Source: Lonicera japonica (Eukaryota > Streptophyta > Magnoliopsida > Dipsacales > Caprifoliaceae). Taken from it: DNA of 64,000 nt. The position numbers and the translations under genes were made by a program. The DNA lies in contig CM038471.1 of assembly GCA_021464415.1 (NCBI GenBank), positions 73,696,851-73,760,850 of the forward strand. Reading direction: 5' to 3'. Positions 36,874 through 48,200 of this stretch are shown one piece after another (the first letter of the stretch is position 1; each line of letters starts with the position of its first letter). The notes under the pieces are model-generated. The model was not told where the DNA came from. It worked only from the letters and a program-made list of their open reading frames with translations, and did no database searches.

Positions 36874-39024
36874 TTAATGAATTATCTTATATTATGATAT
36901 TATATATATACCAAGCGGTGTCGAATACTTTGTTATTGCAGGAGGTACTTTAGAAAGCTGGTGTGACCCACATTCTCAAAGCTGGAAGCGCTCAAGCTAA
37001 AGCATGTTAGATGTCGACCATTGGATGAATTTTGTATTAATTCATCCCTTTATTTGCCCGACTTCGTGCTTTTTCTATATGTCAATATTTATTTTAGTTT
37101 GTATTTTGAGTATGTCTAATGTTCTTTAGGATTTTGCAGGTAATCTGAGCAATGGCTTGGGGTACGGCGTCTTGCCCCAAGGTAAACCATCTTCCACCGT
37201 AATGTCTCTGTACGTTTTTTGGTATATAATCATTCTCTTAGAGGAGAATTTTACTATCCTTCGGAATATGGTGTTCTTTCAAGAAGCTTCCGGTTTTTTC
37301 ATTTCCTAATATGTTGATCCTTATCATTTCCTGAGTATTGGCTATAAGGGTTGAACACGAAAATCGACGGATGAAACATGTGTAATTGGCTCTCCATTGA
37401 AGTTACCATGACCGATCTAGGTCCCATGCAATGTTTCCTTTAAGTGCAATTTTTAGCTCATTTGTGAGATAGACTTGTGTGAGGCTTAAAATAACTTAGT
37501 GCTAAAATTGAGAGAATTTTTTCTTCTGTGCTTGTAATAAACTCGTTATTCCAATTATCAATATAAGATATGATCTGTGTGGATTAGCGGCATATATGTT
37601 AACGCCACGGTAAAACCTTGTCTTGTGCAATTGTTGCTTTATTTTTCTTATTTTCCTATAATGAATGTGCTTGTTGTGACGGTTCCTTCAATCGGGTAAT
37701 CCTTTGAGCTTATATGACCACTCTAGCTACTTTATAGAAAAAAAAAAAGACACTTACCTGAGGCAAATCTATATTACCCAAATCTGATTCGCTCAGGTTA
37801 ACGAATGCCACATATATAGCTTGGGTGACTTCTTGTTCATCAGTTGTTAGTATCCTAATTTTTGGGAAGGTTGTCTGTCAATCACCGGAACGACCCTTAG
37901 CGGCTGTTGATGACCCGTACTGGCAACACTCGCATTAATTGTTAAAACCTTTTGATGTTTCACTTTGAGCTATATATATGGACCTTAACTCGCCATTAAT
38001 AAGATATCAACCACCTCATTAGCACTAACTCTGCATACACTATCCCTCTATAACCGATCTACTCACTAATCTCTCTCTAGTCTACAATAGCCAACAATGA
38101 TTCTTTTTAGTATTTTAGAAAGCAAGGGCTTTCCCAATTCTCTTACTATGGTAATACTTTGTTGAGCAGGAAGTATGTGCTTTTTTTTGAAATGTTATTA
38201 TTGTGGCCTGAGCTTGCTTAGTTTGGAGCATATACATCAAAGATCATTAATGGTTTCAGATATGATATAACAGCTTTGTTTTACATCATAAATACCTTAA
38301 ATATTTTGTTACATCTTTCTTATATATTGTATTCAATTTTTTATTTTTATTTTTAATTACATGTTTTCATGTTAAAAAGTTATATGCGCCTGGTAATCAG
38401 TATGTCATAGCTGCAAAATGATTCTTCAAGTACACATATATTCTTTACCCAAACATGTTTTATAGGACTTGCTATTGTTATGTATAACTGCATTATTATT
38501 ATTTAAGTAAGTGAAGAATTAACTCAATATAACTATACACAAACTAGGTTCTTTTTGTTTTTATTATTTTTTCGGATTCGGTTGCTATATGTTCATTGCT
38601 AATAAACACGTCAATCCTGTTCATATAGCCACAGATTTACTTCATGTTATTCATTTAGAATATTTACGACAAGATGTTATTCTTTGTACAATGATATTAT
38701 TGTTGGTATTGTTCATTCTTACGTGGTTTCAGTTTTCTTTGAAATGCTAAAACTCAAAGGGCTGGGAATTGATTATCCTTGTTAATACAAAACTAGAGAG
38801 TTCTTTGCATATCAGAGTTTTTAATGCCTACATCTGTCATCAATTGGGAGACACATATCCACTTATCAACAAAGTATATTATATTTTGGTCATGTGCATT
38901 AATTATGTATTTATTGGGGCTTGTAGGATTTAGTAATTAATGTGAAAGATGCAGAGACCTAAGACAATGATAAACACCTATCAAAAAGGGACTTCAATTT
39001 TATGGAAAGAACTGAGACCTAATT

Positions 39025-40130
39025 AACAGCAAGAGAATCATTAGCAATGGCTTTAACAACCTAATGGGCAACCACATTCAGGTGCTTAGGAATAAAATAA
39101 AAGGAAAGCCAGAGCCTCCAACCTAATAGCCGAATATCACTAACTGTGGACACAATTTCCCAAGGAATGTCAAGATCTGAAAAGGCCAACGAAATAACCG
39201 TCCGAGATTCATTAAAAATGGCCAATTCCATTAGACCCCGAATGTTGGCAATCTCGCAAGCGTTACGGACAGCCAGAGCCTCCGCTACTAAGGTTAACGA
39301 GGCCTGCACCAGCCGAGCAATACCATCCACAATGGCACGAGACTCATTAATCAAAGCCGAAGCCGCTAGACCTAACTTATAAGAACCATCACAAACAACT
39401 GCCAACTTCCCAAGCCTAAATAACGAAAAAGGAATGGCTTCTACATCAACTAAATTTAGCATCGCTGGCTAGTTTAAATCCAGCAAGGTGCAATCCTCAA
39501 TTAATTTATATATCATCCCGCAAATAAGAAAAGGGGAAAACGTTTATTTCTCAAACACCAAAGCTTTACGAGCTTTCCAAACACATCATCCAATAATGAA
39601 ATAGCTTACAGAGCTTTAGAAGCAGTAGAAATAGAATCATGAATTAAAATGAAGTCATTAACCCACTTAGAGACAGACAGAATATCCCCAAAGCCTGAAC
39701 TCTCGATAGTCAAGAATTGCGATCAGATCGATCGCTAGCATGCACAGTGTAATAAAATATGTTCTACAAATTCAATTTCAACTCCATAAAGCAGACACAA
39801 CAGATAAACTTCTAATTTCTTTCCCCAAAGGTTCTCTTTTGTTGCTAATGCATTTTTGCCACCAAAAATGATTAATTTTTAGAGACATAGACACCTTGAA
39901 GATGCATCTCCACAGCTAGCTTATCACAAAAGACAAAAGAGGATGAGGCTGCAGAATCTGTTTTTCCTTTCCTGCAGATGGTTTCTCTGCGGTCCGATTT
40001 AACGAAAAACTTTCTCGAATGTGAGAGATGCCAAACCCTAGAATCATTCCCCCTATGAAGAGAGATTGGGATGCAAGCCTTCGTTTCCTCTCTATTGAAA
40101 ATTGATTTCACAAGCTCAATATTTCAACCA
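39025..40130 (-). mobile_element. L1-type LINE 3' fragment (RT zinc-binding and RNase H regions)
   Basis: On the minus strand 40111-39872 encodes LVKSIFNREETKACIPIS and VWHLSHSRKFFVKS, the region before the zf-RVT domain. Broken continuation at 39870-39720 retains fragments of that domain. 39462-39061 encodes an RNase H-like domain (VVCDGSYKLGLAASALI, LTLVAEALAVRNACEIA, LDIPWEIVSTVSDIRLLG, FIPKHLNVVAH). This ends at a TAG where relatives have Trp. It lies in the final intron/exon region of the HISN8 relic. The 5' ORF1 and polymerase core are missing, and no clear poly(A) end is visible. Confidence 0.82.
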
Positions 40131-40499
40131 CCCAATTGCTGATTGAAAAGATCACACACTAACTCAGTGTCGCAACCAATCGGCTTGACTGAATTCACCT
40201 TGAAATTAATAACTCTTGGGATCTAATGACACTTATAGTTTTATTAGTTCAAATTGAGAATCATATATAAATGAATTTTGATTTGACTTGTGATAATGCT
40301 TTTGTTATAAACTTTTATGACGACTACCTTTGTTTACTTGGAAAATAATAATTTTATTGGTGACAAATTTATGTGGGCGTATGTGTATGTATGTACATGT
40401 ATTTGTGTTAAGAAAAAATGAGAAACATCGAGGAATGGATCCACCTATTAATTCAACTGCAAATTTTGATATACATTATGTGTATGTAATAAAATAATA

Positions 40500-40751
40500 C
40501 TCCATCCGTCCTAAATTGTTGGTCCCTCTTTCTTTTTTTGGATGTCCCAAAATAAATGTCCACTTTCCATAACAAATAAATACATACCTATTTTGCCCTT
40601 TTGTACTTTTATTTTTCAAGTAAAAATTTTGAATAAAGAAAATGGTAAAAAGAGAAAATCAATGTAAATTAAACAAAAAGTACAATAATAATGTTGGGTC
40701 CTTAATAAGTTGGATTTTCCAAAAGGGACTAGCAATTTGAAACGGATGGAA
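40500..40751. mobile_element. Stowaway-type MITE (copy 2)
   Basis: CTCCATCCGTCCTAAATTG at the left, and reversed TTCCATCCGTTTCAAATTG at the right, with TA flanks at 40498-40499 and 40752-40753. It is strongly similar to 265-515 along its length. It sits about 20 bases before the last HISN8 relic exon. Confidence 0.9.
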
Positions 40752-40891
40752 TAATAATAATGAGAAAATGTAAATGCAGGTTCTGTATTTTTAGGGCAGT
40801 GGACCCCAGAGAGTGTAGGAGACTATGCAAGTGGGACAAACCATGTCCTGCCGACGTACGGCCATGAACGCATGTATGGAGCGGTGTCATT

Positions 40892-40996
40892 GAACTCGTT
40901 CCTTAAGTACATAACGGTTCAGTCATTGACAAATGAGGGAGGGTTCGAGGAAGCTTCAAGTACATAACGGTCCAATCATTGACAAAGGCGGGTCTG
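40892..40996 (+). repeat. 53-bp tandem duplication within HISN8 relic exon
   Basis: AAGTACATAACGGTTCAGTC at 40896 and AAGTACATAACGGTCCAATC at about 40949 begin two adjacent diverged copies encoding YITVQSLT twice. Since 53 is not a multiple of three, the event shifts the frame. Confidence 0.85.
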
Positions 40997-41411
40997 AGGA
41001 AGCTTGGTCCGTACATGGCCACCATGGCGATGGCCGAGGTTGAGGGTCTCGAAGCTCACAAAAGAACCAAAACCCTCGGTCTCCAAGACATTCAAACTGC
41101 TGCTGCTGCCAAATGATCTATTATGACTAACTTAATTATTTTTATTTTATTTGAGTATCTGTTGAACTGTGTTTGAAGTTAATCTTACTTAAGGTAGAGT
41201 AATTTGCGGTTTTTTTTCCAACTTTTTTTTTTTTTGCATAAATTAGATAATAGGTATTGGAAGGTGAATACGAAGGTTTAGAACGTATATGTTTTAATTA
41301 TTTATTTAGAGGTAATGAAAATTTTGTATTATTTCTCAAAGTTGTTATAATTCATCAAATGCAGTGTATTAATGTTGTCTTTTAACAATGTAGCAATTTT
41401 GGTGCCTTTTA

Positions 41412-41694
41412 TGGCTCATTTGGTTTAAGATTTAAACAATTTTGAGAATGCTAAATTCCATTCCGAAACGATTCCCGCATTTGGTTCAAGTTTTAGGTCC
41501 AAAATAAATGATTTCAGTAGGAGATGTCTTCTCATCTTATAAAAAGAATGATATTTTTGTAATTGATAATTTATTCCATTTATATTTCCGGTTGAACCAA
41601 ATATCGGCATGGCATCTGGCATCCCAGATGCCAAAAAACTTTACAAGAATCAAGTATGTTCATTCCATTTCTAAAACTCGAACCAAACGAGCCC
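41412..41694. mobile_element. PIF/Harbinger-like MITE family B, short copy
   Basis: Left TGGCTCATTTGGTTTAAG, right reversed GGGCTCGTTTGGTTCGAG, flanked by TTA (41409-41411, 41695-41697). It shares GATTCCCGC and CGGCATGGCATC phrases with 47175-47798, of which it looks like a deleted version. Confidence 0.85.
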
Positions 41695-41697
41695 TTA

Positions 41698-42700
41698 GTA
41701 TCTTGTTATTTTGGTTTCGTATGTGTATAATCCTTTGGTTGAAAAGAAAGTCAAAGCAAGGTAATCAATTAAATCTTATTTTCTCTATGGATTGATACTA
41801 TAGATATGGAAATGTTTGGTTATATATTTTCATCATTTTTTAAATTAATCAAACATAAAGACAGTTTTCTATTTTAGAAGAGTGTATCCTTTCTCAAATG
41901 GATTGTTGAGACTCTAGTCTATACATCACATATGGGCTCTGCCTTGCACTATTTAACTACTTGTTAACTTGTTTTGAGTTTGGATGCATCGATTTCTAGT
42001 AAAATCTGGAGATGAGTGGGTTGTTTTATTTTTGTTTTGTATTTGCTCTGGAAATAAGTATAAATAAATATGTTTTTATGCTTACTGGCACATGGGCTGA
42101 GCTAGAGAATGAATTATGTCCACCGATTCACGCACACAATAATAATATTGTCTCTAACTTAAATTGATTTAGCCACAGATGTAAGATTTTCTCTTACAAG
42201 GCTATTACTACGTGGTGACTATACCCTATTTATCAACTCTTGTTAAGTTTTACAAATTTTTTATGTGTGATTAATGGTTTGAACCAACCATTTTTAATAA
42301 ATATAATTATTTCGGTAATTAAAAAATTCTGGTGATCAATTTTTTACCCGAGATTGCTCTAATCATCTTTGTCAGTTTGAAGTGAATAATGAGAATCATT
42401 CAGTTTTCCTCTATGTAATAATTTTAGGATTGTGTAAAATGATAATTTTAGCCTTATATTACTCACATGTGTACTATGCGCACAATTTTGACAGAAAATT
42501 AGACTTTCGTCCAATTTTGAACTAAAGTAACACACAAGGCAACAAGGCAAATTCAAGGGACTAAGGTGTTTTTCACCCATAATTTTATGTTTTTACATAC
42601 AAAGAAGTTAAATAATAAACGTGCCAGAGTTAAACATACAGTTCATGTTTAATATAATTTGAGTGCGTGATCTATTTGAATAACTCCTATAATTATTAAA
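41698..42700. other. Intergenic region
   Basis: About 1 kb without a supported gene or clear repeat ends. Confidence 0.45.
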
Positions 42701-43090
42701 ATTGTGGATTAACTTTTTGAGCACAAATTAAAGTTTTATATGAATGAAATGTTAAAGCACACTTACTTTTTCGTCAATAATAAGATAACATCTCATAAAC
42801 ATATTTTCATTTACAATTAAATTAAATTTTAACAAGAGACCAAAATATGTTAAATTTATTTTTAAAAAATTATCTATTAATTTATACCATAAAGATGCAT
42901 GTTAGCCACTCATTTAAAGCTTAAATTTGATACAAATTAAATGCGCCCTGCTTAAAATTTTTCTTTAAAAACATATGCAAGAGTATCTCAACCGTTCAAA
43001 ACGTGATCACCCCCTCACAATACGATCACTCCCATACGCCACGCGTCAACCATCAAACATCCCCCGTCTCTCTCCTCTAAACTAGAAAAA
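42700..43090. repeat. Upstream duplicate of the F-box gene promoter region
   Basis: Matches 44780-45125 in order: AATAAGATAACATCTCAT, then ATATGCAAGAGTATCTCAA..CGTTCAAAACGT, then ACGCGTCAACCATCAAACA followed by a CT-rich tract. The second copy directly precedes the F-box gene; this one is followed by a MITE instead of a gene. Confidence 0.75.
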
Positions 43091-43115
43091 TGGTCCATCA
43101 ATTGGGTTATATTAA

Positions 43116-43620
43116 GGGTGCGTTTGATTGCAAGCATGTAATTTACATGGAAAGAAAATAAGTTCCAGGTAATTGAATTGCCTAGAATTGAGTTGCATGG
43201 AAAATGTAATTAAATGTGTTTGATTGCCTTAATTTTCTACCCGGAAAATATTGGTTGTATTGTGGCATTTTTTTTTACATAATTTTATAGTCATGATGGA
43301 TCTTGTTTAATTGATCTTGATGAGTAGATTTTAAATATAAAATTTTTATTAAATTTTGAATTTTGTAGTTTAAGTTATAGCATTTTTAGTGTAGAAAATG
43401 AGTAAAATGTTGTCTCGAAAACCGTGCAATTGCCTGAAAAATAAAAACTAGCCCCCCCCAAAGAAAATATTTTCCTTGTTTACAAGGAAAATGTAAGTGT
43501 GTGAGCCAAAAGTGGCAATTGAATTGCCTGAAAAAAAAAAGTCAATCAAACACCTTAAGTTGTCAAATTAAGTGGAAAATGGGTATTTTCCATGGAAAAT
43601 ACTCCCAATCAAACACACCC
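43116..43620. mobile_element. PIF/Harbinger-like MITE family A, copy 1
   Basis: Left GGGTGCGTTTGATTGCAAG, right reversed GGGTGTGTTTGATTGGGAG. Flanks TAA and TTA differ by one base. It is closely related to 46413-46943, including TTGAATTGCCTAGAATTGAG. It is 505 bp, non-coding. Confidence 0.85.
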
Positions 43621-43623
43621 TTA

Positions 43624-44779
43624 ATTGAATTTTGTAGTGTTTAAATCCGGTTGAATTAAATTGAGCATGTTCAAGTTTGAGCTTGCCTTGCATAAAAATT
43701 CACATTATATATTCAAACTCAGCTCATATTTTATTGCTGGCTTTGGACTTAGATTCAAGCCAACACGTACGAGAGAACTAAATAATCCTAAAAGAATTTA
43801 TATATTGATCCTCAGTTACAACATCATCAAAGTAGATAATATTAACATTCCAACATATAAGAAATAACATATGATATAATTTCACGAATATGCCAAAAGG
43901 TTTCACTATAATTTTGATTAAAACCTAATAAGCTCTTCAAAAATTCTATTTGCATGCGGAAGAGAGAGATGGCTTTACATGGTTATTTTTCTGGCAATGC
44001 AATTGACTCAAATGCTTGGAATTGCTACCGGAAGAAGATGTAGGGAAATAAATTTGAGTTTGAAGAGTTATCCAACTCTTAATTTTCTAATTATAAATAG
44101 AGCTACTTTATGTTTTAAAGTGCGACCCTTAATGAAAGTGAGCTTTATAACTTAAAAAATTACAAATATATAATAACCTTAATGAATATGTAAGCAGGCT
44201 GGGCCTAATTCAAACCGATCAGATGAAAATCAACCTCGGCCCAAACATTTGATTCAAGTTAAAAAAAAAAAAAAATTGTTCGGTCCAAATTTAAACTCAA
44301 TTAAAACTTGATTTTTTTTTGGTTGAGTTTTAGCATCTATACAAACATTCTAGTGGCTAGGCCAGCTACTATTCCATAAACGGAAATTAGTCGACCTACA
44401 CAAAAGTTTGTCTAAACATTCTGTAGCAAAAAAGAAGAAAAAAAAAAGTAACTAAATTTGGCATTGGTATATTAGTTGGTTAGATAAAATTATATTACCA
44501 ATCTAAATCATTTTTTTGAATCATTATTGTTCAGGCTTTTAGATGTGTTAGGATTAAACTGACACTTCATTTTTTCCTTTGTTAGTAAACTTGGATTATT
44601 ACATGCCTTCAAAGAAAAAGAAAAAAGACTCTTTAGATTATTACAGGGGAGCCAAATTTATCTTTATCTATACTAAATAAAAAATTATGTTTTTGCAAAA
44701 CTTTAGTATTGTACTTGTTACGCCTAACACTCGTTTTCGTGTTTCATATATTTTTTTTGTTATCTAATTTGAATGAATT
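43624..44779. other. Intergenic region
   Basis: No supported gene; several poly(A) runs. Confidence 0.45.
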
Positions 44780-45252
44780 TGTATTTATTAAAAATCTGGA
44801 CAAAATTTTATATACAAAATAAATTTGTTATTATAAAATGGACGAAATAAGTTTGAAAATGGACCGACTATTTTCTCAATAGTAAGATAACACCTCATCC
44901 TCGACATATTTTTTATTCATAATTTATTTCAATTTTTGCGATAATAAATCTAATACGTTTTTTGTAATAAAAAAAATGCAATTTTAAAAACATATTATGC
45001 AAAAGGATATCTCAAGCGTTCAAAAACGTAACCATCCCACAGCCACACGATCACACCTGTACAAAAACAAAAATATGACACGCGTCAACCATCAAACACC
45101 TCTCCTCTCTCTCCCCTAAAATATCAGAAAATCCCGTTCGTAAAAAAGCTAAAAACCAAAAGCCTTTTTATTGCATTTCTAGAGAGAGAAAATAAAAATA
45201 GAAACAAAAACAAAAGGTCACCACCACCAACACTCTACTCTAGAGAGAGAAA
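44780..45252 (+). promoter_or_regulatory. Upstream region and leader of the F-box gene
   Basis: Holds the gene-proximal copy of the promoter duplication and a leader with the repeated TCTAGAGAGAGAAAA phrase (45179 and 45240) immediately before the start codon. A CT-rich tract lies at about 45102-45117. No clear TATA box was seen. Confidence 0.45.
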
Positions 45253-48200
45253 ATGAACACCCCAAAAAAGAAACAACTGCACTCTCCAACAGTAATAATA
45301 ACGGACAAAGAAGAGAAAACCATTTCTCCGTGGGAAACAACAAGCCCTGAGATACTCGCATTGGTATTCGTGAGGGTACCGGCCGACGAGCTGGTCCGGT
45401 CTGTGGCGTTGGTGTGCAAGGCGTGGCTGGCTGCAGTTGCAGGTCCGTACTGCTGGACTGACATAGACGTTGAGCAGTGGTGCCGCCGCTGTACTAGCTC
45501 CTCTGACGTCATTGACTCCGCCGTCCGGAAGCTTGTTCGCAGGAGCAAGTGTACTTTTCAGCGCCTCTCTGCTTACCGGCTCGGAAACTCCGGCTTCTCC
45601 TTTGTCGCCAACTGGTATATATATATATATATATGTATATGTCTCTGTGTGTGTGGTGTGTTTGTGTTTTTCGTGAAAAGTTGGTACGAGAAATGTCAAA
45701 TGTGTGTTGCTGAAACTCTTTTTGAGGTTAGTGTTTTCGTAATGGCGGTGATTTTGATTTCCCACGTTTAACTTCTGTTCATTGACAACACTGTAGTTTT
45801 GTTAAACTAGAGTTAATTTTAGGAAATTATAAGGATTTGTTCTATGAACCGGAAATTTTATGCGGTTTTTAAATTTTTTTTTTTTTTTTTAATGGATGTG
45901 GTGCGTGTAAGTATTTTTTTGGTATCTTTACTACGGAGTATTTTTGGACGCAAAAACTGGTGTCTACGCCTAGAAATTTATTATTTGTATTGAGAAAATT
46001 AGTACCTATTATATAATAATCATTTTTTTAATACCAAAAGATGATTTCGGCTGATCCCAAAAAAGTTTTTTTTTTTTCCTGTTTTTTAGGATTGCATCCT
46101 TAAGGGAAAAAAAATTTAAGTCATTCTAAAAATATTTGGCCTGGATCTCAATTTTTTTTTTTATTTCGGACGGAGGCATATTTAACTCTGAGTAATTATT
46201 CGTTGACATAAAATGCCAACTAGTAATGTGAAATGGTTTTTTGAGGCGTACATCTTTTTCATGTCTATCTAGAAATTATTGTTTAACTCTAGCCTACTTA
46301 TGCCTTTGAAAAAAAAAACTCCGGTCTACTTATATATATATATATATATCTACTAGCTAGGTTGTAACCATACAAGACATTTTAATTTTAACCATATAAT
46401 TTTTATCTATTAGGGTGCGTTTGATTGCAAGCATGAAACTTGCATGGAAAGAAAATAAGTTACGGGCAATTGAATTGCCTAGAATTGAGTTGCATGGAAA
46501 ATGTAGTGCAGTGTGTTTGATTGCATTAGTTTTCTACCCGGAAAATATTTGTTGTATTATGGCATTTTTAATGTAGAAAAAATTATTGGTATTTTTTTTT
46601 TACATAATTATATAGTCATGACGGACCTTGTTTAATTGATCTTGATTAGTAGATTTTAAATATTAAATTTTTATATTATTTTGAATTTTATATTTTAAGT
46701 TATGGCATTTTTAATGTAAAAAATGGTAAAAACCTTGTCTCGTGAACCGTGCCCAAGCATGGAAAACAAAAACCACCTCCCCCAAAGAAAACATTTTCCT
46801 CAATTGCCTTGAAAATGCACATGTGTGAGGCAAAAGTGGGAATTGAATTGCCTAGAAAAAAAATGCAATCAAACACCTTAAATTGTCAAATCAAGTGGAA
46901 AATGCTCATTTTTCATGAAAAATGTTACCAATCAAACACACCCTTATATATTTTTAAAATTTGAAAAGCATTCTGGCATGAATTAAAACCTAGCGGATGT
47001 AATATTAAACGAAGCACATCTAATATGTGTCCGCATATTGGTCTACTTGTGTGAATATCCAATTCCACTTTATAGCAGTATTTCTAATGTTTCTCCCCTA
47101 CTTCTAATTCAGTTAATAATCAATATGATTTGCTATTGTGGCAATGTGGCCAGCTTCAAAAATATCCACTCTTATGGCTCATTTGGTTCAAGATTTAAAT
47201 TATTTTGAAAATGCTAAATTTCATTCCGAAACGATTCCCGCGTTTTGTTCAAGTTTTAAGTCCGGAATAAATGATTCCAGGAACGAATCTTTCTCCCTAA
47301 ATTCTCATATTTAAATCATAAAAAATAAACCATTACCAATGGGCATCTTTTTAAATTTTTTATGTTAGGATTAAAATAACAATCTTCCTTATGAATAAAT
47401 AATTCTTTTTTCATCCATGTATGAAAATATTGTTTAGAACTTTTTTTTTAGTTACGCTGCTGCACAAAAATGAAAAAAAAAACATTTAGAACTTTTTTCT
47501 TTTTTTTTTCCTGTTGTAATTTTTTTTTTAATTACAAAAATTGTAATTTTTTTAGGATAGTTATTAGCTAGGCATGTGTAATTTTTGTAATTTATTATAG
47601 TAACTGTCTCTTTTGAAAAATTAGTACGTGATGTCTTCTCATCTTATAAAAAGAAGGGTATTTTTGTAATTGATACTTTATTCCATTTCTATTCCCGGTT
47701 GAACCAAACATCGGCATGGCATCCTAGATGCCAGAAAAAAAACTTTCCAAGAATTAAGTATGCTCATTCCATTCTCAAAACTCGAACCAAACAAGCCCTT
47801 AAGGTGATAGTCCCTAACCTTTCTTTCATGTTTTTATTATAAACCCTTATTTTCACTTTACCTAAAACATAAATATTTGACGATCTTTAGTTTTAGTTGC
47901 TGTATTTAATTTTCGAAAATTTAGTTCTTATTTATGTTTTTTTTTTTTAAATCTAGTTCTTATTTATATTTGTTCCATTACAATTTATGGGTATTCCATA
48001 TATATATATATATATTTGCCCCCTTTGTCTCATATCAAGAAAACCAATAAAAGAGAGATGATAGAGTCTTTTATATATGTCTTTATAAGTGTGCGGTTCG
48101 AAGATTTTGAGTCTTCTAAAATATTATAAGATTGACCTTTTCAATTATTTTTGTTCTAATATTATGTATGTAGAACAGAGAAATAAAGAGCAGGAGTCTT

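Larger units (their letters stand above)
36135..41116 (+). pseudogene. HISN8: Histidinol dehydrogenase (HISN8-type) relic with exons in order
   Basis: Exon remnants in the correct order match plant histidinol dehydrogenase, the last enzyme of histidine synthesis in plastids. About 36135-36204: GLYVPGGIVVLPST. 36345-36415: VRCKTVVLVTIPTSDG. 36942-37005: KAGVTHILKAGSAQA. 37140-37181: AMAWGTASCPK. About 38380-38429: YAPGNQYVIAAK. About 38572-38690: NPVHIATDLL, very diverged. About 38927-38956: DLVINVKDAE. 40773-41116: [27 protein letters not shown] then YITVQSL and [12 protein letters not shown]. Splice sites survive at several edges, so it arose by DNA duplication. In-frame stops, frameshifts and inserted elements (MITE 36446-36873, LINE fragment 39025-40130, Stowaway 40500-40751) make it non-functional. 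The first exons (plastid transit part) were not found. Confidence 0.85.

Noticed and set aside
45235..45765. 176-aa minus-strand open frame opposite F-box exon 1
   Set aside because: Shadow of the coding exon; it has no domain and includes the translated TA repeat.
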